Shown here: positions 1-7,650 of the stretch, one piece after another
How the letters are laid out: each line of letters opens with the position of its first letter
How positions within the stretch are numbered: the stretch's first letter is position 1
Assembly: GCF_003312425.1 (NCBI RefSeq)
Contig: NZ_QNUX01000002.1
Span: 62,001-126,000, forward strand
Origin: Flavobacterium psychrolimnae
Lineage (GTDB): Bacteria > Bacteroidota > Bacteroidia > Flavobacteriales > Flavobacteriaceae
DNA: 64,000 bases
Direction: 5' to 3'
Made by a program: the position numbers and the translations under genes
Notes under the pieces: generated by a model
The model's input: only the letters and a program-made list of their open reading frames with translations
Databases searched by the model: none
What the model was told of the DNA's origin: nothing

Positions 1-2
1 TG

Positions 3-950
3 TTGAAAGTTGGAATCACGTCCAATTATGGAAGAAGTATAGCTTTATTAGTGATTTTCTTTAGTACGATATATGAGAATTTTCAAAATTTTGGAGACGA
101 AAGTAAAGTTTATGAAGAAAAAGTAGGTTCGTACATCGATAAAAACTTAGTGCTGCAAACTATTTTAACATCGATAATACTATTGTTTGTAGTGGTTTTG
201 GTTGTGAATGTAATCCGTACTGTTTTCAAATACTATGATTACAAAATAACCCGACAAAAAGGATCTTTGCTTTTGTCTTTTGGATTGTTGAACACAAAAA
301 GCACTATTATCAAGCCTGAAAAAGTTCAGATTACGACCGTTAAAAGGAATTATTTCCAAAAGAAAATGGGGATTCTGGAGCTGAAAATTAGACAAGCGAC
401 CAGCGGAGAAAAAGAAGAACGAAAATCAATAATTGAAATTCCGGGATGTAGTGAAGCAGAGAGAGATTCGATATTGAGATTATTGTTTCATAAAATTCCT
501 GAAAAAGGGTTGATGTTGCAACCTAATTTTCGTAAACTTATGTTTTCGATTTTCTTGACAATAGGATTACCTTTGTTGGGATTTATGGCGGTTGGGTATT
601 GGCTTGAGCCTATAATTTTTGAATATAGTTATGTGGTGCCGGTGTTTGTAGTTGTTATTGGATTAATCCAGTATTTTAGATTTAAAAATAATCGATTATT
701 TATTCACCAGAATTTTATAATAAAGCAAAGTGGCGCTTGGGATATCAGCAATGATATTATTGAGCCCAGTAAAATACAAGCAATTACAACTTCGCAGCTT
801 TTCTGGCATAAAAAGTTAGATATTGGTTCCGTAATATTGCATACTGCAGGAGGAAATATAGATTTTCAGTTAGCGAATTATTCAATAGTAAAACAACAAG
901 TCAATCTTTGGTTGTACGAAATAGAAACTTCCGATAGCAATTGGATGTAA
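3..950 (+). CDS. PH domain-containing membrane protein, YdbT-like (5' partial)
   Basis: The reading frame is open to the window edge, so the first residues are missing and the TTG at position 3 is probably not the real start. The visible 315 residues hold two bacterial PH (bPH_2, formerly DUF304) modules, roughly residues 75-160 and 225-305, each with the family pattern of a basic PEKVQ or PSKIQ stretch followed by a short-spaced hydrophobic strand. Hydrophobic segments near 49-70 and 182-215 flank the first module. Full-length YdbT-like proteins have about 490 residues and three such modules, so about one module lies outside the window. The family is membrane-bound and its biochemical role is poorly known. 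The next gene, menA, follows after 83 bp on the same strand. Confidence 0.75.
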   Translation: MKVGITSNYGRSIALLVIFFSTIYENFQNFGDESKVYEEKVGSYIDKNLVLQTILTSIILLFVVVLVVNVIRTVFKYYDYKITRQKGSLLLSFGLLNTKSTIIKPEKVQITTVKRNYFQKKMGILELKIRQATSGEKEERKSIIEIPGCSEAERDSILRLLFHKIPEKGLMLQPNFRKLMFSIFLTIGLPLLGFMAVGYWLEPIIFEYSYVVPVFVVVIGLIQYFRFKNNRLFIHQNFIIKQSGAWDISNDIIEPSKIQAITTSQLFWHKKLDIGSVILHTAGGNIDFQLANYSIVKQQVNLWLYEIETSDSNWM

Positions 951-1033
951 CAAAATGGTTTAAAGTGTAAGGTTTAAAGTTGTCTGTGCAACAAATCTTA
1001 AGTTTTAAACTGCAAATTTTTAAATAAAAAAAT

Positions 1034-1996
1034 ATGAAACATTGGATTGAAGCCGCACGATTACGAACCTTACCCTTATCGGTTTCTGGAATAATAGTTG
1101 GGAGTATGTATGCTTTGGCGCACCCAACAGATAGTATATTAACGCCAACCGAGGTCTTTAATTGGCGATTATTTGGATTTGCTATATTGACAACATTAGG
1201 ATTGCAAATACTGTCCAATTTTGCTAATGATTACGGTGATGGCATGAAAGGAACAGATAATGAAGATCGGGTAGGGCCAAAACGGGCGATACAAAGCGGT
1301 GTGATTACTCCACAAGCCATGAAGCGCGCTATTATAATTACATCAGCCTTGACGTTGCTTTCAGCGATGTTGTTGATTTATTATGCGTTTAGAGATACAA
1401 ATCTATGGTATTCCTTTTTCTATTTAGTATTGGGAATTCTGTCAATTGTATCTGCCATTCGCTATACGGTTGGAAATACGGCGTACGGCTACCGTGGATT
1501 TGGCGATGTATTTGTCTTTGTATTTTTCGGATTGGTGAGTACTTTAGGAGTGAATTTTTTATACTCGAAACAATTGGATGCGTTGTTGGTTTTGCCGGCG
1601 GTCGCTATAGGATTATTGAGCGTGGGTGTTTTGAATTTGAACAATATGCGAGATGAAGCATCGGATAGAAAATCAAATAAAAACACGATTGTTGTGAAAA
1701 TTGGCGGAGCCAAAGCTAAAATATACCATTATTTTCTGATTGTAGCGGCGATGGTTTTGGTGTTGATTTTTGCATTTACTGACGATTTTCATTTTGATCA
1801 ATACTTGTTTTTATTAGCCTATATCCCTTTAATCAAACATTTAATTACCGTTTATAAAAATCAAAACGCTAAGGAATTAGATCCTGAATTAAAAAAACTG
1901 GCGCTGAGTACTTTTGCACTTTCAGTGTTACTCTCATTAGGTATGATTTACTTTTTTTCGGATATCATTGTGAATACTTTTTTAGGCGGGAGATAA
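1034..1996 (+). CDS. menA: 1,4-dihydroxy-2-naphthoate polyprenyltransferase
   Basis: This UbiA-family integral membrane enzyme joins a polyprenyl diphosphate to 1,4-dihydroxy-2-naphthoate to give demethylmenaquinone. The 320 residues show the first Asp-rich site, NDYGDGMKGTDNED at about residues 65-78, and a second acidic loop, NNMRDEASDRKSNKNT near 203-218. These are the Mg-diphosphate-binding loops of the family. About eight or nine hydrophobic helices surround them. Length is normal for MenA. It heads a plus-strand run that also contains menC, so it likely belongs to a menaquinone cluster. Assignment to MenA rather than another UbiA prenyltransferase rests on the loop sequences and the menC neighbour. 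Confidence 0.92.
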   Translation: MKHWIEAARLRTLPLSVSGIIVGSMYALAHPTDSILTPTEVFNWRLFGFAILTTLGLQILSNFANDYGDGMKGTDNEDRVGPKRAIQSGVITPQAMKRAIIITSALTLLSAMLLIYYAFRDTNLWYSFFYLVLGILSIVSAIRYTVGNTAYGYRGFGDVFVFVFFGLVSTLGVNFLYSKQLDALLVLPAVAIGLLSVGVLNLNNMRDEASDRKSNKNTIVVKIGGAKAKIYHYFLIVAAMVLVLIFAFTDDFHFDQYLFLLAYIPLIKHLITVYKNQNAKELDPELKKLALSTFALSVLLSLGMIYFFSDIIVNTFLGGR

Positions 1997-2041
1997 ATTA
2001 ATAATCAAATAGGGAATCATTCCATTTTTAAATTAATAAAT

Positions 2042-2719
2042 ATGAAAATAACATTTTACGGTCACGCGTCATTAGGAATCGAAGTTGGTGGCAAAAACAT
2101 CATTGTAGACCCGTATATTTCGGCTAATCCAAATGCAGCTCACATTGATATTGACTCTTTGAAAGCAGATTATATTTTGCTTACGCATGCTCACGGGGAC
2201 CATATTCTCGATGTCGAGGCAATTGCCAAAAGAACGAATGCGGTAATTGTTTCCAATGCAGAAATTGCAGGTTATTATGGTGCAAAAGGGTTTCAATCAC
2301 ATCCCATGAATCACGGAGGAAGTTGGAATTTTGATTTTGGGAAATTGAAATATGTAAATGCGATTCATTCCAGTTCTTTTCCTGATGGCAGTTACGGAGG
2401 AAATCCGGGCGGTTTTGTCATTGAAGGCGAACATAAAAATATCTACATTGCAGGTGATACAGCTCTGACAATGGATATGAAACTTATTCCGATGCGCACT
2501 AAACTTGATTTAGCAATTTTGCCGATAGGCGATAATTTTACCATGGATGTCGAAGATGCCATAATCGCTTCTGATTTCTTGGATTGCGATAAAATTCTAG
2601 GCTACCATTACGATACTTTCGGTTATATCGAAATCGACCATAAAGAATCCATTCGTAAATTTTTCAATAAAGGAAAAGATTTGATGTTACTGGAAATAGG
2701 AAGTTCCATAGACTTGTAA
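2042..2719 (+). CDS. Metal-dependent hydrolase, UPF0173 metallo-beta-lactamase fold
   Basis: This is a 225-residue soluble protein of the metallo-beta-lactamase superfamily. The zinc motif HAHGDH lies at residues 49-54 (H49, H51, D53, H54). Further ligands are visible as an Asp in AGDTAL near residue 139 and a late His in GYHYDTF near 188. Length and motif order match the UPF0173 (YtkL-like) family. Its substrate is not known. It starts 45 bp after menA and sits between menA and menC, so co-transcription is likely. Nothing in the sequence says it takes part in quinone synthesis. Confidence 0.85.
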   Translation: MKITFYGHASLGIEVGGKNIIVDPYISANPNAAHIDIDSLKADYILLTHAHGDHILDVEAIAKRTNAVIVSNAEIAGYYGAKGFQSHPMNHGGSWNFDFGKLKYVNAIHSSSFPDGSYGGNPGGFVIEGEHKNIYIAGDTALTMDMKLIPMRTKLDLAILPIGDNFTMDVEDAIIASDFLDCDKILGYHYDTFGYIEIDHKESIRKFFNKGKDLMLLEIGSSIDL

Positions 2720-2746
2720 AGTCATTGCGAGTTTTTCGAAGCAATC

Positions 2747-2817
2747 TCCTGCTATTCGCTTGTATCTTTACTTGCTTAAAAAAGCAAGTAAAGGATACCG
2801 CTGCTATCAGGGCTAGG
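2747..2817 (+). repeat. 71-bp dispersed intergenic repeat, copy 1
   Basis: The outer arms match a second 71-bp copy at 51195-51265. Shared parts are GCTATTCG near the left end, ATCTT about 10 bp later, AAGGAT on the other side, and GGGCTAGG at the right end. The centre differs: here it forms a 12-bp stem (2766-2777 with 2782-2793) with a 4-nt loop. Equal length, conserved arms and a variable stem suggest a structured repeat family. I believe similar sequences are common between Flavobacterium genes, but I cannot check that here. Confidence 0.6.
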
Positions 2818-2891
2818 TTAATCGTTGCTATAACACTTTATCAACTTTGCTAAAACTTTGTGTTTAAATTTTAAAGAATTCCAAGTCAATC

Positions 2892-4100
2892 ATGCATAAA
2901 AAGAATTTTATCGTTTTATTTTTGTTGCTAATTACTGCAAATACCGTTTTCTCTCAAAAAGACGGCTATTGGGATAAAACCCGTGCTACAACCAAAGAAA
3001 TTACGGTTTCCGCTAGAGACAGAATCATCATAAAAACCCAAGATTTCCCCGAAGGTACCACCGAAGTCGTTTACAGAATAACACTTTTGGATAAAAATCA
3101 GCAAATGGCGGGTAGTTTAGTTTCGGTTTTAAAAGCTATACCAGACCCAACGGGAATCAGTCAAGGTTCAGCAGGAGCAGTTTTTATTTTGTCTAAAATT
3201 TCAGGAGATGATAAATGTAAATATGCTGTTTTCTCTAGCGCTGAATTTGCTACAAAATACAAAGAAAACGGAAAAACAGATGATGCTTGTTTGGTTCAAG
3301 ATACACCAGTCAGTAAAGATGCCAAGCGACTATCTACAGAGAAATCTGCTTGCATGCAATCGAATTCAGGGAATTTATGGTTTGGTTTCGAAAGTAAAAA
3401 CTGGATTATGAACCAAAAAATTATTCTGGAAGTCGTGCCATGGGTCGATAATACACTCAGTCGTGGCTGGACACTTGAAAACAGAAAAGCAATCATCGAT
3501 CAATGTAAAACATCCAATTTGGCTCAAAAAATGACCAATTCAGATGATTTTTGCGTTTGTATCCTCGATAAAATTCAATCCAAATACACCTTTAAGGAAT
3601 TTCAGAAATTATTGACTGTAGAGCGTGCTAAAGCGTTTAAAGATTTTGGAAACAGTTGTTTTGGTGAAAGCAGTCTTTCTAAAAGTGTTTATGACGATTT
3701 GCGCAAGCAAGCCGCTGTACTAGCAAAACAAGGAAAGCAAGGTGAGGCTATTGTGAAACTTGCTACAATAATCAATGATGGAAAAGCAACTGCTTTGGAT
3801 TACAACGCAATAGGAAGTAGTTATCTTTTGACGAAGCAATACGGGAAAGCGATCAAATTCCTAAAAGAAGGCGAAAAAATTGATAATACAGAGTTATTGA
3901 TACAATTGAATTTGGCGCATGCCTATTTATTAAATGATAATTATTCGTCAGCTAAAGCCATTTATAAAGAATATCAATCTCAAAATGTTACAGATAGTTT
4001 GAGTTGGACTCAAAAAATAAAACAAGATTTCGCTGCTTTCAAAAAGGCAGGAATAACTTCCAGTGATTTTGAAAGAATTTTGAAGTTGATGGAAAAGTAA
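2892..4100 (+). CDS. Exported TPR-repeat protein of unknown function
   Basis: The 402-residue protein begins with a clear signal peptide (KK, then a hydrophobic stretch, with cleavage likely after residue 21, VFSQ). Residues 22-200 form a region I do not recognise, with several Cys residues (for example in DDKCKYAV and KSACMQ). Residues 265-400 look like two or three tetratricopeptide repeats (AAVLAKQGKQGEAIV, YNAIGSSYLLTKQYGKAI, LNLAHAYLLNDNYSSA). It is probably periplasmic and may work through protein-protein contacts. It sits between the hydrolase and menC, 172 bp after the former, with a dispersed repeat in the gap. Confidence 0.75.
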   Translation: MHKKNFIVLFLLLITANTVFSQKDGYWDKTRATTKEITVSARDRIIIKTQDFPEGTTEVVYRITLLDKNQQMAGSLVSVLKAIPDPTGISQGSAGAVFILSKISGDDKCKYAVFSSAEFATKYKENGKTDDACLVQDTPVSKDAKRLSTEKSACMQSNSGNLWFGFESKNWIMNQKIILEVVPWVDNTLSRGWTLENRKAIIDQCKTSNLAQKMTNSDDFCVCILDKIQSKYTFKEFQKLLTVERAKAFKDFGNSCFGESSLSKSVYDDLRKQAAVLAKQGKQGEAIVKLATIINDGKATALDYNAIGSSYLLTKQYGKAIKFLKEGEKIDNTELLIQLNLAHAYLLNDNYSSAKAIYKEYQSQNVTDSLSWTQKIKQDFAAFKKAGITSSDFERILKLMEK

Positions 4101-4135
4101 AATTATTCTCTTTAAGGATTTGTCAAGTCGAGCGC

Positions 4136-4164
4136 AGTCGAGACTCATCAATTAGGTCTCGACT
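4136..4164. repeat. Intergenic inverted repeat after the TPR gene
   Basis: Perfect 9-bp arms (AGTCGAGAC at 4136-4144 and GTCTCGACT at 4156-4164) enclose an 11-nt loop. The left arm is preceded by another CGAGCGCAG-like unit, so a GTCGAG motif is repeated. There is no T-run, so it is not a classic terminator. It looks like a dispersed palindromic unit and could also end transcription weakly between the TPR gene and menC. Confidence 0.5.
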
Positions 4165-4240
4165 TAACAAGATTAGGTATTGCTTATTTTATCATGCGAA
4201 TATGTAACTCATAATTTATAACTCATAATTAATAATTTTT

Positions 4241-5287
4241 TTGAAAGCAACGTACCACAAATACATCCTTAATTTCAAACGCCCATCGGGAACTTCCCGT
4301 GGCGTTATGACCGAAAAAGAAACTTGGTTTATTGTCTTGGAACAAGATGGTAAAAGAGGAATAGGAGAATGCGGAATCCTTCGCGGATTGAGTATTGATG
4401 ATCGGCCGGATTATGAAGAAAAATTGCGATGGACTTGTGATAATATTCATCTTGGAAAAGACCATCTTTGGGAAGCGTTATTAGAGTTTCCTTCAATACA
4501 GTTTGGAGTCGAAATGGCGTTTCAATCTTTAGTGAGTGAAACTCCTTTTTTACTCTTTCCTTCGGACTTTACAAATGGTACAAAATCTATCTTGATAAAC
4601 GGTTTAGTTTGGATGGGTGAGGAGGTTTTTATGAAGCAACAAATCGAAGAAAAACTAGCACAGGGTTTCCGTTGCATTAAACTCAAAATAGGAGCGATAG
4701 ATTTCGATAAAGAATTGCAATTATTGCGATTTATTCGGGAACATTTCACTCCGGAACAAGTCGAAATTCGGGTGGATGCTAACGGGGCTTTTGATGAAAA
4801 TGAAGCTTTAAATAAATTAATACAACTATCTGAATTTAAGTTGCATAGTATTGAGCAACCAATACAAAAAAATCATACTGACAGTATGGCAGAACTGTGT
4901 AAAGCCACTCCTTTTCCTATTGCTTTGGATGAAGAGCTGATTGGTGTGTTTACTTTGGCTGAAAAAGAACAATTATTAGAGAAAATCAAGCCACAATACA
5001 TCATTTTGAAACCTAGTTTTGTGGGTGGTTTTCGAGGCACGCAAGAATGGATTTCATTGGCTGAAAAGCATAAAATAGGGTGGTGGATTACCTCTGCTTT
5101 GGAGAGTAATATTGGACTGAATGCCATCGCGCAATGGACGTTTTTACAACATAATGTAATGCCTCAGGGATTAGGAACCGGAGCGCTTTATACCAATAAT
5201 TTTGACTGTCCATTGGAAGTTTCAGAGGGACAATTATGGTATAAAAATGAATTGAATTGGGCGTTTGATTTTGCCCTTTTGAAATAG
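4241..5287 (+). CDS. menC: o-Succinylbenzoate synthase
   Basis: This enolase-superfamily enzyme dehydrates SHCHC to o-succinylbenzoate in menaquinone synthesis. The 348 residues carry the KLK pair (K147 and K149), metal ligands D179 (DANGAF), E205 (IEQPI) and D230 (ALDEEL), and the second catalytic lysine K257 (ILKPS). The start is TTG: no in-frame ATG precedes the conserved beginning KATYHKY, which is where the family normally starts. It is the last plus-strand gene of the menA-menC run and ends 1 bp from the end of the convergent AI-2E gene. Confidence 0.9.
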   Translation: MKATYHKYILNFKRPSGTSRGVMTEKETWFIVLEQDGKRGIGECGILRGLSIDDRPDYEEKLRWTCDNIHLGKDHLWEALLEFPSIQFGVEMAFQSLVSETPFLLFPSDFTNGTKSILINGLVWMGEEVFMKQQIEEKLAQGFRCIKLKIGAIDFDKELQLLRFIREHFTPEQVEIRVDANGAFDENEALNKLIQLSEFKLHSIEQPIQKNHTDSMAELCKATPFPIALDEELIGVFTLAEKEQLLEKIKPQYIILKPSFVGGFRGTQEWISLAEKHKIGWWITSALESNIGLNAIAQWTFLQHNVMPQGLGTGALYTNNFDCPLEVSEGQLWYKNELNWAFDFALLK

Positions 5288-5288
5288 A

Positions 5289-6377
5289 TTATTTCGTAGT
5301 TTTCTTTTGTTCACCGTCTCCCAATAAAACGGATAACGTCTTTAAGCTTGGTGTGCGGTCCGCAATCAACTTTGCTATACTGATGAAAGGAATGAAAAGA
5401 ATCATTCCTGCAGCGCCCCATAAAATACCTCCCACAATTACCACAATAATTATAACCAATGTATTTATTTTCAAGCGGCTTCCTACTGCAAATGGAAATA
5501 TAATATAGGCTTCCAGTAACTGTACAATTGAAAAAACTACAATAACGGCTAGTGGATACCAAATGGAATTATACGTAATCCAGGAAACTGCAATGGGCAA
5601 AAGAGCGGATATCATGATTCCAACATACGGAATAAAAGTTAAAATTGAGGCTATAAAACCAAACAGAAAGGGATTTGGTACCCCAATTATCCAAAGTCCA
5701 ATGCTGTTTAATAAGCCAACTACTAAATAAACTACCAACATTCCTTTAATGAAATTGTAATATTCATGAATGGTTTCCACAAGGATTTCATGAATGGTGT
5801 TTTTTCTTTCAGGAGGAAAAAGCTCATATAAGGCATTCGATAACATCTGGCGATGGAAGAGTATTAATGTAGAGAAAACAGGAATCATGATTAGAAAAAA
5901 TGCTGATTCAGACAGAGAATAAGCGGTGTTCCGAACGATTGAAAAGGCTTGTGAACCGGAGTTGTTGAGTGTATTATTGATAAAATCACTTTGTTTTTCC
6001 AAACTAATATCAAATCGTTCTGAAATAAATAGGCTCAATTGATTTACTGTTTCGGCTAGTTTCACTCGCAACGATTGCCACTCTTGAAGGAATTCTGAAA
6101 ATTGCGCTATTAGTAAGTAGATGATACCTCCGACCAAAAGAGTTGCTCCTAAAATGGAAATGAAAATAGCAATTCCTTTGTTTATTCCTTTTGTTTCCAT
6201 CCATTTACAAACAGGATACAGAATAAAACCAATGAGTAAAGAAAAACTTAACGGAATAAATAGTGTTTTGCCAAAATAAAGCAGAAGACAAGCTAAGACT
6301 ATTAACTGAAGAATTTCTAAAACAGAATATTTTCTGTCGGAGTGAAATATAACGGGTGTCTTAGAAGATTGCAACAT
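5289..6377 (-). CDS. AI-2E/PerM-family transporter
   Basis: The 362-residue polytopic membrane protein has an N-terminal helix pair, a soluble middle segment (about residues 85-145, with FSEFLQEWQSLR) and a C-terminal bundle. The latter contains the family stretch GVPNPFLFGFIASILTFIPY and a late ILWGAAGMILFIPF segment. This layout is that of the AI-2E exporter/PerM family, whose members export small molecules or act as Na/H antiporters. The real substrate cannot be read from sequence. It is convergent with menC, with a 1-bp gap. The ATG at 6377 is the first good start and lies about 100 bp from the next gene. Confidence 0.85.
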   Translation of the reverse strand: MLQSSKTPVIFHSDRKYSVLEILQLIVLACLLLYFGKTLFIPLSFSLLIGFILYPVCKWMETKGINKGIAIFISILGATLLVGGIIYLLIAQFSEFLQEWQSLRVKLAETVNQLSLFISERFDISLEKQSDFINNTLNNSGSQAFSIVRNTAYSLSESAFFLIMIPVFSTLILFHRQMLSNALYELFPPERKNTIHEILVETIHEYYNFIKGMLVVYLVVGLLNSIGLWIIGVPNPFLFGFIASILTFIPYVGIMISALLPIAVSWITYNSIWYPLAVIVVFSIVQLLEAYIIFPFAVGSRLKINTLVIIIVVIVGGILWGAAGMILFIPFISIAKLIADRTPSLKTLSVLLGDGEQKKTTK

Positions 6378-6484
6378 ACAAATTTGTTTTTAAATCCGTT
6401 TTTACGATTCGTATTGTAAACGATTTTTAATAAAAGTACGAATTTTAAAGTATTGAAATACAGTAAATTGAATGTTTCTTATAA

Positions 6485-6937
6485 TTACATTTTAGTATCT
6501 AATAATCGTCTGTGGTAATTGATTTGACCCAAATGATAGGCTAGGTGCGTAGTCAAATGGATAAGCATAAATTCAGTTGAAGTTTTATTTTGGAAAACTA
6601 AAAGGGGATATTCTGTATTTAAATCTTCTTCACAAATAACATTAAGCGCATTGTTAACCACAATTCTCGTTGCTTCGATTTTTGAAAGCAATTCTGTTTT
6701 TGGAATGTCTTTCAGTGAAAATTCGAGTGCTCTGTTTCTGATATATCCGGTTTTTCCAAATTCGGCTCCAATGTATGTATTTAAGTTTCCAATTAAATGC
6801 AAACACAGATTTCCTGCTGAATTGCTGATATTACTTTCGATTTTCCAAAGATTAATTTCATTTTGGTACGATTCAATTTCAAATTTAAGAATGTTTAAAT
6901 CCCTATTGAAAAGTATCTTTAGAGTTTCAATCAACAT
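6485..6937 (-). CDS. DinB-like four-helix protein (DUF1572 type)
   Basis: The 150-residue protein has a DinB/YfiT fold signature. Three His residues are spaced as expected for metal binding: one in the CLHLIGNL helix near residue 47 and two in HLTTHLAYHLGQ near residues 127-135. In this family they bind a divalent metal and act as thiol-dependent transferase sites. The exact reaction is unknown. Its start overlaps the end of the upstream NTF2-like gene by 11 bp, so the two are almost certainly translated from one mRNA. Confidence 0.75.
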   Translation of the reverse strand: MLIETLKILFNRDLNILKFEIESYQNEINLWKIESNISNSAGNLCLHLIGNLNTYIGAEFGKTGYIRNRALEFSLKDIPKTELLSKIEATRIVVNNALNVICEEDLNTEYPLLVFQNKTSTEFMLIHLTTHLAYHLGQINYHRRLLDTKM

Positions 6938-7406
6938 GGTGGGTGTCTTTATATTTTTTCAAGGATAAGAGTGCTTTTTCTTGAATTTTTTTCTGAAAGA
7001 AACCGGTCCATCCAAATAGATGTCCGGTAATTCCAAAGGCTTGTTTCGACCATTTATAAAGATCAAATTCATCCGTATGCTTAATAATTAGTCCGTCTTT
7101 GAACTGAAATTGAGCCTGAATTACATTCACTACTTTTCTATTTGTTTTGCTGAAGTTGTAAGTTGCAATCCATTGTGCAGAACCTAAATATTCAGTAGCT
7201 TTTATATCTGAGTATTCGATTTTAATATTTCCATTACTTTTTTCTATCAGCATTTTCCACATTTGGCAAACATCATTTCCTTTCAATAAACCGAAAACAG
7301 GATCACGAAATTGTATCGTTGAATCGTAACATTCACACATTGTCTTTGCATCTGCATTTGAAAAAGCAGAATAGAATTTTACCAGGGTTTTCTCGTTATC
7401 AGTCAT
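6927..7406 (-). CDS. NTF2-like (SnoaL-type) protein
   Basis: This is a 159-residue soluble protein with the NTF2/SnoaL cone fold: an N-terminal helix (EKTLVKFYSAFSNAD), then CECYDSTIQFRDPVFG, then alternating strands ending in DGLIIKHTDEFDLYKW. Residues 130-159 form an extra basic tail. No catalytic assignment is possible. Related small proteins often bind or modify hydrophobic small molecules. It is the first gene of a two-gene unit with the DinB-like gene. Confidence 0.7.
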   Translation of the reverse strand: MTDNEKTLVKFYSAFSNADAKTMCECYDSTIQFRDPVFGLLKGNDVCQMWKMLIEKSNGNIKIEYSDIKATEYLGSAQWIATYNFSKTNRKVVNVIQAQFQFKDGLIIKHTDEFDLYKWSKQAFGITGHLFGWTGFFQKKIQEKALLSLKKYKDTHHVD

Positions 7407-7577
7407 GTTTTACATAAAGTGATTAGTAAAATTACTAATTATTTTGCGAAAATTCACACTTTGAAATATAATTAGGGACTTGCAAAAATAAAAGATAGTC
7501 TCTTTTAATAGAAATATTAAAAAGAAGTGATTCCAATTCATGAAGTTACGAAGCATTTGTACTTTAAATTTTGGCAC

Positions 7578-7614
7578 AAAAAAAAAGGATAGACTTTTTA
7601 GTTTCTATCCTTTT
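7578..7614 (-). terminator. Rho-independent terminator after the large ompA-like gene
   Basis: An 11-bp stem (7583-7593 with 7604-7614, AAAAGGATAGA against TCTATCCTTTT) encloses a 10-nt loop. On the minus strand it is followed by a run of T. It lies 37 bp past the stop of the gene ending at 7651. Confidence 0.75.
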
Positions 7615-7650
7615 GGGTATTTATAAAATGTATTCTCCGACTACTTTAAA

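Noticed and set aside
7452..7458. A TGTGAAT match upstream of the NTF2-like gene that looks like another stress-regulon promoter
   Set aside because: Neither 7-bp box nor the TTTG lies at the fixed distances, so only the short flank matches by chance.
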